A DNA stretch of 64,000 nt from Cloacibacillus porcorum. GTDB lineage: Bacteria; Synergistota; Synergistia; Synergistales; Synergistaceae. Position 1 is the stretch's first letter; every line of letters begins with the position of its first letter. Positions 8,826-17,516 of this stretch are shown here, one piece after another. The notes under the pieces are model-generated. The model was not told the origin of the DNA, did not search any database, and saw nothing but the letters and a program-made list of their open reading frames with translations. The position numbers were made by a program, and so were the translations under genes. Where the stretch lies: assembly GCF_001701045.1 (NCBI RefSeq), contig NZ_CP016757.1, positions 637,501-701,500 of the forward strand. The letters run 5' to 3'.

Positions 8826-10298
8826 TTATTCAGCGGCGTTGGTGCGGACGCACTTGAACCAGAAGATTGCGAAGCAGAGCGCGGCAAAGGCGATACCGAC
8901 TGGATAACCGACCTTGGCGGCCGCGTCGATCGCCGCCGCTCCTGTGAGGGGCTCGCCGGAGACCATTTTTGAGATCATCGGGCCGAAACCTTCGGGGGCG
9001 ACAAGGATATATGTGCTTGAAACCGCCGACATGAAGGTCGCCGGTATCGCGAGCGGCCAGAAGTTGTGGTGTACCTTGCAGAGGAACACCGCGGCCGCCC
9101 AGAGGGCGATCATCGCGAGGGTCTGGTTCGACCATGAGAAGTAGCGCCAGATGACCTGGAAGTTCATGTTTGAAAGCAGCGCGCCGCAGAGAAGAAGCGG
9201 GACGGAGAGCAGCAGACGCTTCGTGCGCGGCTTCTGGTCGATGCCGAACCAGTCGGCAAGGGTGAGACGCGCGGAGCGGAAGGCGGTGTCGCCGGATGTT
9301 ATCGGGCAGACGATGACGCCGATCATCGCGAGCACGCCGCCCACGGGGCCGAGCACCCTGATGCAGATGTCATAGACGAGCGCCGACTGCCCGGCGAGGC
9401 TGGTCGTCGCGTCCCAAAGTCCCTGTGTGCCGTTGTAAACGCTGACGCCGGCCGCGGCCCATATCAGCGCGATGACGCCTTCGGCGACCATCGCTCCGTA
9501 GAATACCTTGCGTCCCTGATATTCACTCGTTATGCAGCGCGCCATCATCGGCGACTGCGTCGCGTGGAAGCCCGAAATCGCTCCGCAGGCGACGGTGATA
9601 AACATCAGCGGCCATATCGGAAGCGCGCGCGGATGGAGGTTGGCAAAGCTGTTCCACATCTCCGGCAGCTCATACCCCTGTACCACGAGGCCGCCGCCGA
9701 CGCCCACGCACATGACGATCAGCGCCGCGCCAAAGAAGGGATAGAAGCGCCCTATTATCTTGTCTATCGGCAGGAGCGTAGCGAGGAAGTAGTAGACAAG
9801 AATTATTGCCAGCCAGAAGGTGACGTTGAGCGATTTTGGCGTAAGGAGCGCCAGAAGTCCGGCGGGGCCCGTCGAGAAGGTGGTTCCGACGAGCACGAGC
9901 AGCACCACCGCAAAGATACGCATGACCGTCTTCATCTGCGGGCCGAGGTAGATGCCGACTATTTCGGAGATGCTCGCGCCGTTATGGCGCTCCGAGAGCA
10001 TACCTGAGAAATAGTCGTGCACGCCGCCGGCGAAAATCGTACCGAAGACAATCCAGAAATAGACGACCGGTCCCCAGAGAGCGCCGGAGAGGGCGCCGAA
10101 GATAGGTCCCAATCCCGCGATGTTCAGCAGCTGGATGAGGAAGGACTTCCATATGGGGAGCGGCAGATAGTCGACGCCGTCCGGATGGGCGATGGCGGGC
10201 GTCTCTCTGTCGTCAGGAGGCAGAAGCCTTTCCACAACGACCGAATATGTCAAAAACCCTACAACCAACGTTAAAAGCGCAATAAAAAACGTCAGCAT
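8826..10298 (-). CDS. cstA: CstA-family carbon-starvation carrier (pyruvate/peptide transporter)
   Basis: A 490-residue polytopic membrane protein of the CstA family, with many hydrophobic helices throughout. The N-terminal DDRETPAIAHPDGVDYLPLP and the segments FAGGVHDYFSGMLSERHNG, GFHATQSPMMARCI and VICPITSGDTAFRSARLTLAD are typical CstA signatures. It is shorter than E. coli CstA (701), as in many anaerobes. E. coli members import pyruvate or act in peptide use; which applies here is unknown. It is transcribed alone from a near-consensus promoter (10348-10376) into the terminator at 8760-8800. Confidence 0.9.
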   Translation of the reverse strand: MLTFFIALLTLVVGFLTYSVVVERLLPPDDRETPAIAHPDGVDYLPLPIWKSFLIQLLNIAGLGPIFGALSGALWGPVVYFWIVFGTIFAGGVHDYFSGMLSERHNGASISEIVGIYLGPQMKTVMRIFAVVLLVLVGTTFSTGPAGLLALLTPKSLNVTFWLAIILVYYFLATLLPIDKIIGRFYPFFGAALIVMCVGVGGGLVVQGYELPEMWNSFANLHPRALPIWPLMFITVACGAISGFHATQSPMMARCITSEYQGRKVFYGAMVAEGVIALIWAAAGVSVYNGTQGLWDATTSLAGQSALVYDICIRVLGPVGGVLAMIGVIVCPITSGDTAFRSARLTLADWFGIDQKPRTKRLLLSVPLLLCGALLSNMNFQVIWRYFSWSNQTLAMIALWAAAVFLCKVHHNFWPLAIPATFMSAVSSTYILVAPEGFGPMISKMVSGEPLTGAAAIDAAAKVGYPVGIAFAALCFAIFWFKCVRTNAAE

Positions 10299-10347
10299 AA
10301 AAAAACCACCTCTCTAAGAGTTAATAAAAGATACTCTATCTTGTGAA

Positions 10348-10376
10348 AATATAGCACTGCGGCTGACAACGGTCAA
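10348..10376 (-). promoter_or_regulatory. Promoter of the cstA-like gene
   Basis: On the minus strand, TTGACC (10371-10376), a 17-nt spacer and TATATT (10348-10353) lie about 50 nt before the start codon. Confidence 0.65.
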
Positions 10377-10483
10377 GAAAGAGAGTTATCCATTTTTAGG
10401 TATATTTTATTGCCAAATGCAGTATAGTATTATAATTTTAATGTAGATTTATCTATAATACCTTATTTTATTAAGAACAGAAA

Positions 10484-10517
10484 TCATTAAAAAAGAGCCT
10501 TTCGCGCAGAAAGGCTC
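10484..10517 (-). terminator. Terminator of the yfcC-like gene
   Basis: A perfect 9-pair stem (gagcctttc/gaaaggctc, loop gcgca) is followed on the minus strand by ttttttaat. It directly follows the stop codon of the leftward carrier gene. Confidence 0.88.
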
Positions 10518-10542
10518 CCGGCAGCAGAGCTGCGTTTTATTT

Positions 10543-12048
10543 TTAATTAAATCCGACAACGACGGCGGCGATTACGAAGAGAGAACCGCAGAGGAAGAGG
10601 ATGCCCTGGAACTTTATCTGCCATTTCGCCCAGGTGGCCCAGTCGATGCGGGCGGCGCCGATCGAGGCCATCATGACCGCCGAGGTCGGGACGATGAGGT
10701 TTGTAAAGCCGTCGCCGAGCTGGAAGGCGAGCACCGCCACCTGGCGCGTTACGCCGGCGATATCCGCGAGCGGCGCCATCAGAGGCATCGTCAGCGCCGC
10801 CTGTCCGGAACCGGAGACGACGAAGAAGTTGAATACCGACTGGAAGAGATACATCAGCCAGGCAGAGATCACCGGCGAGAGCCCGGAGATCATCAGTCCG
10901 ACGTTGTGGAGCACCGTGTTGAGCACCGTCGGCTCCGTCGGCGAATCTCCGCCGAGTACAAGGATGATGCCCTTTGCCATGCCGACGACGATTGCCGCGC
11001 CGAGGAGGTCGGAGGCCCCCGCTCTGAAGGAGACGGCGATATCGTTGACCTTCATACCGTTGAGTTTGAATATAACGCCGATGATGCCTGAGACGAGGCC
11101 CATGACGAAAAACTGCGAAGCTATCTCCGGAATATAGTATCCTTTTTCGACGACGCCCCAGATGGTCCAGACCATGCCGAGCGCGATCGTGAGAATCACG
11201 AGAATGTCGCCGAGGCCGAACCTCTCGTCCGTCTCGCCCGCAGCTTCGAGCTCTTCGCGGAAATAGTTGTCGGACTCACGGACCGGTGAAAGAGAGGGAT
11301 TTTTGCGTATCTTCACGGCGTAGCGCCAGGTGTAGAGCGTGCCGAGCAGGGTAAAAAAGAACCACATAAAGATGCGGAAGCCGGAGCCGGAGAGCACCGG
11401 TATCTGCGCGATGCCCTGCGCGATCGCGACGCTGAAGGGGTTCATCCACGAAGCGCCGAAGCCGATCTGCGTCGCGCAGTAGGTGATCATCACGGCCACT
11501 ATCGAGTCGTAACCGAGCGCGATCACAACGGGAACGACGATAAAGACGAAGGGGATTGCCTCCTCTCCCATGCCGAAGACGGCCCCGCCGAGGGAGAAAA
11601 GAAAGAAAAGCACGGGTATTATCAGCGTATCCATGCCCTTTGTCTTTTTTATCATGCGCTTCATGCCCGATTCGATCGCGCCGGTTCGGAGGACGATGCC
11701 GAAGGCTCCGCCGACGATGAGGATGAAGGCGACGACGCCGACGGCCGATCCCCACTTGTCTCCCGAGACGAGTCCCTCAAAGGCATAGTTGAGGATGCCC
11801 GTTTCGCCGTAGGGTTCGAAGAGCTTTACGCCGTTCATTACCGGCTTGCCGTCTTTGCCGAGCTCATACTGGAACGACTCCGGTACGAGCACGCTGCGGC
11901 TCTTCTCGGAGCTGCCCATAGTATATGTTATCTCGTGGGTCTCAAACTTTCCGACCGGTACGGTCCATGTCAAAAGCGCGGCGAAGAGAACGACAAAAAA
12001 GATGATAATGTAGGTATCCGGTATCCACCGTGTCCTGTTTTGTGCCAT
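10543..12048 (-). CDS. yfcC: YfcC-family membrane carrier (putative peptide, amino-acid or dicarboxylate transporter)
   Basis: A 501-residue integral membrane protein of the YfcC/DcuC-like superfamily. It has an N-terminal helix, an extracytoplasmic loop with TWTVPVGKFETHEI, and then 11-12 helices. Family segments include FSLGGAVFGMGEEAIPF and QIGFGASWMNPFSVAIAQG, and the repeat-like FNFFVVSGSGQAALTMPLM near the end. The substrate is not established. The divergent neighbour is isoaspartyl dipeptidase, separated by only 104 nt with a palindrome, so it could import isoaspartyl peptides or export their products. That link is inference from position. Confidence 0.82.
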   Translation of the reverse strand: MAQNRTRWIPDTYIIIFFVVLFAALLTWTVPVGKFETHEITYTMGSSEKSRSVLVPESFQYELGKDGKPVMNGVKLFEPYGETGILNYAFEGLVSGDKWGSAVGVVAFILIVGGAFGIVLRTGAIESGMKRMIKKTKGMDTLIIPVLFFLFSLGGAVFGMGEEAIPFVFIVVPVVIALGYDSIVAVMITYCATQIGFGASWMNPFSVAIAQGIAQIPVLSGSGFRIFMWFFFTLLGTLYTWRYAVKIRKNPSLSPVRESDNYFREELEAAGETDERFGLGDILVILTIALGMVWTIWGVVEKGYYIPEIASQFFVMGLVSGIIGVIFKLNGMKVNDIAVSFRAGASDLLGAAIVVGMAKGIILVLGGDSPTEPTVLNTVLHNVGLMISGLSPVISAWLMYLFQSVFNFFVVSGSGQAALTMPLMAPLADIAGVTRQVAVLAFQLGDGFTNLIVPTSAVMMASIGAARIDWATWAKWQIKFQGILFLCGSLFVIAAVVVGFN

Positions 12049-12071
12049 GATTAAAATTCCTCCATTGTGAT

Positions 12072-12095
12072 ATGTGATATTTTTAAATATCTCAT
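12072..12095. promoter_or_regulatory. Palindrome in the yfcC-iadA divergent region, candidate operator
   Basis: The sequence atg-t-gatattt-tt-aaatatc-t-cat is a 24-nt inverted repeat with one mismatched pair, centred between the two divergent genes. It is placed where one regulator could control both. No regulator gene is adjacent. Confidence 0.45.
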
Positions 12096-12152
12096 GTAAA
12101 GTGATCTTTTATATTATATAATAAAAACAAAAAAGCAAAAGAGGCATGAAAA

Positions 12153-13322
12153 ATGTTTATACTTATAAAAAACGCAGACATTTATGCTCCTGAACCGCTC
12201 GGCATCTCTTCCCTGTTGATATCCCACGACAAAATCGCCTGGCTCGGTAAAAATTTTCCCGCCGAGGCGACCTTGCCAGACTTGGAAATAATCGACGCCG
12301 CGGGGAAAATCCTCATCCCCGGCATCGTAGACGGCCATGTGCACGTCATCGGCGGCGGAGGCGAGGGCGGTTTTGCTACGCGTACGTCCGAACTCGTCCT
12401 CTCCGATATGGTAAAGGGCGGCGTGACGACGGTCGTCGGTCTGCTTGGCACCGACGACGTGACGCGCAGCACGGGAGCCCTCATCGCAAAGACGAACGCG
12501 ATACGCGCCGAGGGCATGAGCGCCTGGGCGATGACCGGCTCCTACCAGCTGCCGGTCAAGAGCCTCTGCGGCGGTGTCCGCGACGATATCGCGCTGCTCG
12601 AACCGGTCATCGGCGTCGGCGAGGTGGCCCTCTCCGACCACCGCTCATCGCAGCCCACCTTTGAGGAGTTTATGCGGCTTGCGGCGGCGGCGCGCGTCGG
12701 CGGGATGCTCTCCGGCAAGGCGGGAGTCGTAAACGTGCACCTCGGGGACGCGCCTTCGGGGCTGGATTACCTCTTCCGCGCCGCCGAGACGGAGATACCG
12801 CCGTCGCAGTTCATTCCCACACATATGAACCGCAATCCAGAACTCTTCAAAGAGGCCTGCCGCTACGGCGCGATGGGCGGCTATGTAGACCTCACGACGA
12901 GCACGACGCCGCAGTTCCTTGAAGAGGGCGAGGTCGAGTGCGGCCGCGCGCTCGCCGAGCTGCTGGCGGCGGGCGTCCCCGCGGAGCGCATCTCATTCTC
13001 ATCCGACGGGCAGGGCTCGATGCCCGCCTTCGACGCGGCGGGAAACCTCACCGGGCTCACCATCGGACGCGTCACCTCTATCTTTGAGACCATGCGCAGT
13101 ACGGTGAAGAACTATGACCTCCCCCTTGAGACCATGGTGCGCGTCGTCTCGACGACTGCCGCCGACCACTGTAAGCTGCCGGGCAAGGGGCATATAAAAG
13201 AGGGATATGACGCGGATCTGATCCTGTTGGAGGCCGACGGCCTCGGCCTTAATACGCTCTTCGCGCGCGGCAGAAAGATGATGTCCGGCGGCAGGCCGCT
13301 AGTTAAGGGAACCTTTGAATAA
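12153..13322 (+). CDS. iadA: Beta-aspartyl (isoaspartyl) dipeptidase
   Basis: A 389-residue amidohydrolase matching IadA over its whole length (E. coli enzyme 390). Metal ligands are visible: GHVH (His62, His64), His195 in VNVHLGD, His223 in PTHMNRN and Asp284 in SSDGQGS. The bridging ligand, a carboxylated Lys in E. coli (VKCAISDHRS), is Glu157 here (GEVALSDHRS). A natural carboxylate in this place should still bridge the two zinc ions. The enzyme hydrolyses isoaspartyl dipeptides from damaged proteins. The start is supported by gaggcatgaaaa just upstream. The next gene begins 16 nt after the stop codon. Confidence 0.92.
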   Translation: MFILIKNADIYAPEPLGISSLLISHDKIAWLGKNFPAEATLPDLEIIDAAGKILIPGIVDGHVHVIGGGGEGGFATRTSELVLSDMVKGGVTTVVGLLGTDDVTRSTGALIAKTNAIRAEGMSAWAMTGSYQLPVKSLCGGVRDDIALLEPVIGVGEVALSDHRSSQPTFEEFMRLAAAARVGGMLSGKAGVVNVHLGDAPSGLDYLFRAAETEIPPSQFIPTHMNRNPELFKEACRYGAMGGYVDLTTSTTPQFLEEGEVECGRALAELLAAGVPAERISFSSDGQGSMPAFDAAGNLTGLTIGRVTSIFETMRSTVKNYDLPLETMVRVVSTTAADHCKLPGKGHIKEGYDADLILLEADGLGLNTLFARGRKMMSGGRPLVKGTFE

Positions 13323-13338
13323 CAGGAGGTACGAAACA

Positions 13339-14118
13339 ATGAAAGATAATACAGTTATCATAAAGAAAGAGGGACCTGTCGCCTGGGTGACGATGAACAG
13401 GCCGGAGTCGCTCAATTCCCTCACCGTGGGGCTGTGCGCCGCGCTCAAGGCGGCGTTTGCGGATTGCGAGGATGACAACGACATCCGCGTCGTTGTGCTC
13501 AGCGGCGAGGGAAAGGCCTTCTGCGCCGGCGGCGACCTGCGCACGATATTAGAGCTGTCAGATTATGAGGCGGCGCGCGAATACGTACACGCCGCGGGGG
13601 AGATAACGGCGGCGGTCATGCGCTCCCGGAAACCCTTTATTGCGATGGTCGGCGGCGCGGCGGCCGGAGCCGGTTTTAATATCGCGCTTGCCTGTGACTT
13701 TGTCTGCGCCTCAAAGAGGGCGAAGTTTACCCAGGCCTTCTCCTCCATCGGACTCATATCCGACTGCGGCGGCAATCTGCTGCTGCCGCGCCTTGTGAGC
13801 CCACAGACCGCGAAAATGCTGATGATGCTGCCGGAGACGCTCTCCGCGGAGGAGGCGCAGGCGCTGGGGCTGCTGACGGCGCTTGCCGAAGAGGGAGAGC
13901 TGCGCGAAGATACCGCCGCCCTCGCCGTGCGCCTCGCGAAACAGCCGCCGCTGGCGCTCGCGCAGACCAAAAAACTGCTGAACGGCGGTAAAGAGCTGGA
14001 AGATATCCTTCGCGCCGAAGAAGACATCCAGGCCGCCCTGATAATCGGCGAAGACTGCAAAGAGGGTGTAAGAGCCTTCTTTGAAAAGAGGCGGCCGGAG
14101 TTTAAGGGACGGAGCTAG
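13339..14118 (+). CDS. Enoyl-CoA hydratase/isomerase family protein
   Basis: A 259-residue crotonase-fold protein. Signatures are VTMNRPESLNSLT, the first oxyanion-hole segment GKAFCAGGDLR and the second region MVGGAAAGAGFNIALACDFVCAS. The acidic residue typical of hydratases at the third position after the second GAGF block is not clearly present, so isomerase, hydratase or another crotonase chemistry is open. The ATG at 13339 is chosen over an upstream in-frame ATG (13315) because aggaggt lies 9 nt before it and the upstream start would overlap iadA. It is probably co-transcribed with iadA, although the functional link is unclear. Confidence 0.85.
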   Translation: MKDNTVIIKKEGPVAWVTMNRPESLNSLTVGLCAALKAAFADCEDDNDIRVVVLSGEGKAFCAGGDLRTILELSDYEAAREYVHAAGEITAAVMRSRKPFIAMVGGAAAGAGFNIALACDFVCASKRAKFTQAFSSIGLISDCGGNLLLPRLVSPQTAKMLMMLPETLSAEEAQALGLLTALAEEGELREDTAALAVRLAKQPPLALAQTKKLLNGGKELEDILRAEEDIQAALIIGEDCKEGVRAFFEKRRPEFKGRS

Positions 14119-14247
14119 GTTTGCGGGCGGCTCGGTATGAGATGAAGGCGGTGCTGCTGTTCCGTAGTTTTCTTATGATAAAAATATTAAATCATTCTAA
14201 TCTTTCATAGGCTGTTTTGCCGATAGGTTCAATAATTAAACTTCTTT

Positions 14248-14297
14248 AGGCTATTCTGAATTATTACTTTTGTAATATTACAGAATAGCCTTTTCTA
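14248..14297 (+). terminator. Terminator after the iadA/enoyl-CoA hydratase transcript
   Basis: The 11-pair perfect stem aggctattctg/cagaatagcct contains a further AT-rich inner helix and ends in ttttct. It separates this transcript from cluster A. Confidence 0.8.
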
Positions 14298-14386
14298 TAT
14301 TATACAAAAATAGATAAGACCTTCTGAAGTTATCTTCCATATATAAGAATATTCGAAAATGAATTACTAATGTGCGTTGTGCTACG

Positions 14387-14415
14387 TTGACAGCCTCGTG
14401 TATTGATGCTAGTAT
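14387..14415 (+). promoter_or_regulatory. Promoter of cluster A
   Basis: TTGACA (14387-14392), a 17-nt spacer and TAGTAT (14410-14415) lie about 155 nt before the first TRAP gene. IclR-type control by the last gene of the cluster is plausible but no operator was identified. Confidence 0.65.
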
Positions 14416-14570
14416 TTTTATTATCAAAATACGAAATTTATTCCGTATAGTGAGAAAATAAGGTGGTGATTAGAGGAAAGAGAACGTTAGAGTATTATTT
14501 TTATCTTGCAGGATGGGGGAGCGTCGTCAGTATTTTTAATGAGAGCACGTAGATGTTTAGGAGGGTAAAA

Positions 14571-15554
14571 ATGAAAAAAAGTGTTTTTATGTTTTGCTGC
14601 GCTTTGTGCATAGCATTTTGGGGAATCACCGCGAACCAGGCCGAGGCGGTGATGAAGCTTCAGCTGGCGCACGAACAGCCGGAAATACATCCTTATCACA
14701 TCGGCGCGGTGGAATTTGCCAAATTAGTCAAAGAATATTCCAAGGGCGAAATGGAAGTTACAATCTTTTCCAACGGAACGATGGGAAAGGCATCCGCGTT
14801 GGCGGAGAGCTGCTCGATGGGCACAATGGATTTCGCGTCCGTGTTTTCGATCATCCTCGAGGCCTATTCGCCGAAGTTCGGCGTTTTGACAATGCCGTAT
14901 TGTTTCAGGGATTGGGATCATTCAGACAAAGTTCTTGACGGGCCGATCGGCGACGAATTAAAAGCCTCTGTGGAGTCTAAGGGGATAAAGGTGTTGGCGT
15001 TTTGGAGGAACGGTCTTGCCGAGGTACATTCAAGAATGCCGATACGCACGCCCGAAGATATCAAGGGGAAAAAACTTAGAATCCAGGAAGGTCCCAGCTA
15101 TGCGGCTCTGAGCAAAGCGCTTGGCACAGTCACGACGCCGATGTCGTTCGGCGAGGTCTATTCAGCGCTGCAGTTGGGGACGGTAGACGCTCAAACTCAG
15201 ACGATAAATAATATTTATGCCTCTAAAATGTTTGAAGTGGGCAAGTATTTTACGAAAATCAACATGAACTTCAACACACAGCCTTTCATAATGAGCATGC
15301 AGCTATGGAAGTCGCTTACCCCGGAACAGCAGGATATAATCGAGCGCGCGGCGCTTGGCGCGACAAAGGCGGAGAGAGCCTATCACGTGAAAGATACCCA
15401 AACATCGTATGATGGCTTCGTCAAAGGCGGCGGCAAGGTGATAGAACTCAATAAGGCTGAGCTCGAAAAATGGAAAGATGTCTGCGCCCCGGTATATAAG
15501 GACCCGCAGTTTTCCGCTGTTATGGAGATCTTCAATAGAATACAAAAGCAGTGA
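14571..15554 (+). CDS. dctP: TRAP transporter solute-binding protein, DctP type
   Basis: A 327-residue periplasmic binding protein. A signal peptide ends near ANQAEA (about 26). The body follows the DctP pattern: LQLAHEQPEIHPYHIGAVEFAKLVKEYS, the ligand-carboxylate region NGLAEVHSRMPIRTPEDIKGKKLRI with its conserved Arg, and the dimer/hinge stretch VTTPMSFGEVYSALQLGTVDAQ. Such proteins deliver carboxylates to the membrane pair. The ATG at 14571 is chosen over an upstream alternative for its aggaggg site. It heads cluster A, and the ligand is probably the organic acid degraded by the enzymes downstream. Confidence 0.92.
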   Translation: MKKSVFMFCCALCIAFWGITANQAEAVMKLQLAHEQPEIHPYHIGAVEFAKLVKEYSKGEMEVTIFSNGTMGKASALAESCSMGTMDFASVFSIILEAYSPKFGVLTMPYCFRDWDHSDKVLDGPIGDELKASVESKGIKVLAFWRNGLAEVHSRMPIRTPEDIKGKKLRIQEGPSYAALSKALGTVTTPMSFGEVYSALQLGTVDAQTQTINNIYASKMFEVGKYFTKINMNFNTQPFIMSMQLWKSLTPEQQDIIERAALGATKAERAYHVKDTQTSYDGFVKGGGKVIELNKAELEKWKDVCAPVYKDPQFSAVMEIFNRIQKQ

Positions 15555-15569
15555 TAACATCAGTGTTAT

Positions 15570-15599
15570 GGTGTCTGCATGATGTTATATGCAGACACC
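15570..15599 (+). promoter_or_regulatory. Intercistronic hairpin between dctP and dctQ
   Basis: A perfect 11-pair stem (ggtgtctgcat/atgcagacacc, 8-nt loop) lies 16 nt after the dctP stop codon, with no strong T run. It may stabilise dctP mRNA or partly stop transcription, raising the binding protein over the permease. Confidence 0.6.
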
Positions 15600-15697
15600 G
15601 CCTTATCATATTACAGTCAATTCAGATCGGACTCTGATCTTACAGCCGAGTAGTTTTGTTAAACGTCAACACAATAACACAAGAGGAGCTGACGTAT

Positions 15698-16183
15698 ATG
15701 GCTTGGTGTATCCTTGAAAAGTGGTATAAGGTAATAAATTTTCTGACGTGGGTTCTAATGGGCAGTATGTGCCTGCTGATCGGGTTCCAAATAATCAATA
15801 GATTTGCGCTCCATCTTCCGGCACCGTGGAGCGAAGAGTTTTGCCGGTACAATTTTGTCTGGCTCACGATGGTGGCAAGTGCTAAGGCGACGCATGACAG
15901 GCAGCATCTGGCGGTCGATATAATGCCATATCTTCTTGAGCGCAGGCCTCTGCTGAAAAACGCTGTAAAGCTGTTCGCTCAAATTTTGGCGCTGTTTTTT
16001 TTCGCCGTCATCTTTAAGCAGACTGTGTTCTTTTGCCTGAACAGTATCGGCACTTCGTGTCTCACGGTGAGAATGCCCATTTTATATGTCTATATAATCC
16101 TTCCCGTTGGTTTTTTGTCGATGTTTCTCTTTGAGCTAAAAAACACGTCCGTGACAATAAAAAATCTTTCCAAGAAATATTGA
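15698..16183 (+). CDS. dctQ: TRAP transporter small permease, DctQ type
   Basis: A 161-residue protein with four predicted membrane helices, the standard DctQ layout. The motif LHLPAPWSEEFCRYNFVWLTMVASAKATHDRQHLAVD matches the conserved DctQ segment with the W-x-E-E-x-x-R/K motif. The ATG at 15698 is chosen because of a gaggag site 9 nt before it; a TTG further upstream has none. It precedes dctM directly and forms the membrane complex with it. Confidence 0.9.
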   Translation: MAWCILEKWYKVINFLTWVLMGSMCLLIGFQIINRFALHLPAPWSEEFCRYNFVWLTMVASAKATHDRQHLAVDIMPYLLERRPLLKNAVKLFAQILALFFFAVIFKQTVFFCLNSIGTSCLTVRMPILYVYIILPVGFLSMFLFELKNTSVTIKNLSKKY

Positions 16184-16194
16184 GGTGATTATAG

Positions 16195-17478
16195 ATGAGT
16201 ATAGGTGCATTTCTCGTTCTCTGTCTGGTCGTGTTTTTGCTTGTCGGCCTGCCGATAGCTTTTTCATTGGGGCTTACAGCCGTCTCCTATTTCTTCTATA
16301 CAGACAATCTGCGTTACCTGATAGTTCTTGCGCAGCGGACATTCAACGGCATAAATTCTTTCGAGCTGATAGCGATACCGCTCTTCATATTAGCCGGGGA
16401 TCTTATGTATGAGGGAAAAATTTCTCAGGCGCTGGTAAATCTTGCGAAGTCGCTGGCCGGCTCGATGCGGGGATCTATGGCGATCATCGCGACGCTCGCC
16501 TGTATGTTCTTCGGCGCCGTCTCCGGTTCCGGTCCTGCGACGACCTCCGCCATCTCTTCAGTAATGGCTAAGGGGATGAAAGAGGACGGTTATCCCCCGG
16601 TATTCAGCGCCTGCTCGGTCGCCGCTGCTGGTCCCCTCGGTTCGCTGATACCGCCGAGTATCACAATGGTCGTCTATGGAGTTACAACTAATACCTCTGT
16701 CGGAGAACTTCTTTTAGCCGGCGTATGGCCGGGCGTTATATTCGGTCTTTGCCTGATGGTATATGAGTTCTATATATGTAAGAAATACAATTATGGAACG
16801 GTTATTCCCTTCTCCCTTGAGGCTCTCGCTAAAAATCTTGTCGTTTCGATTCCGGCCCTGGTCACCCCGGTGATCATACTGGGAGGTATATATTCCGGGG
16901 TATTTACCCCTACGGAAGCCGGCGGTGCCGCCGTATTTTACGCATTGCTGGTGGGGATGTTATGGAACAAGAGCATTAAGGTCAGGGATCTGCCCAGGAT
17001 ATTGCTTACCAGCGGCGTTGCGGCGGCGACGATAATAATTATAATCGGCAACGTATCATGTCTCAGCTTCGTCCTTACCAGAGAACAGATTCCCGAACGT
17101 CTTGCCGCGATGGCGGTGCAGAATCTCAGCGCGCCCTGGCAGTTCCTGCTTGTGGTAAATATTATCTATATCTTTGCGGGTATGATCGAAAACGGATCAT
17201 CAGCCATCGTTATGCTGGCCCCGATCCTTCACCCGATAGCCTTGAAGTTCGGCATAGACCCCGTATTCTTTGGCGCCATGACGGTAGCCAATCTGGCGAT
17301 AGGGATGATCACCCCTCCGATGGCGGCGTCGTTATATATAGCCGGGCGTATATTCGAGGTTGAGATCCCTGATGTTATTAAAAACATAATGCCTTTTTTC
17401 TACGTCATGCTCGTAGGTTTGTTTATCGTCTGCGCCACAGCGCCGATGGTCACATGGCTCCCAAGCGTGCTTATGTGA
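16195..17478 (+). CDS. dctM: TRAP transporter large permease, DctM type
   Basis: A 427-residue polytopic membrane protein of normal DctM length. Typical features are the start LVVFLLVGLPIAFSLGL, the conserved loop FFGAVSGSGPATTSAISSVM, the second repeat motif PLGSLIPPSITMVVYGV, GVFTPTEAGGAAVFYAL, and near the end NLAIGMITPPMAASLYIAG. It carries the sodium-coupled transport path. The ribosome site overlaps the dctQ stop region (gaggtgat), suggesting translational coupling. Confidence 0.93.
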   Translation: MSIGAFLVLCLVVFLLVGLPIAFSLGLTAVSYFFYTDNLRYLIVLAQRTFNGINSFELIAIPLFILAGDLMYEGKISQALVNLAKSLAGSMRGSMAIIATLACMFFGAVSGSGPATTSAISSVMAKGMKEDGYPPVFSACSVAAAGPLGSLIPPSITMVVYGVTTNTSVGELLLAGVWPGVIFGLCLMVYEFYICKKYNYGTVIPFSLEALAKNLVVSIPALVTPVIILGGIYSGVFTPTEAGGAAVFYALLVGMLWNKSIKVRDLPRILLTSGVAAATIIIIIGNVSCLSFVLTREQIPERLAAMAVQNLSAPWQFLLVVNIIYIFAGMIENGSSAIVMLAPILHPIALKFGIDPVFFGAMTVANLAIGMITPPMAASLYIAGRIFEVEIPDVIKNIMPFFYVMLVGLFIVCATAPMVTWLPSVLM

Positions 17479-17516
17479 TGCAGAAGACAGGCTTGTGAGT
17501 AAAGGAGATATTTCAT

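Larger units (their letters stand above)
14119..14570 (+). other. Intergenic region before cluster A
   Basis: The 450 nt hold a terminator (14248-14297), a near-consensus promoter (14387-14415) and an untranslated leader of about 150 nt ending in aggagggtaaaa before the first TRAP gene. No coding sequence is convincing here. The long leader could hold a regulatory RNA, but I recognise no known riboswitch. Confidence 0.6.
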
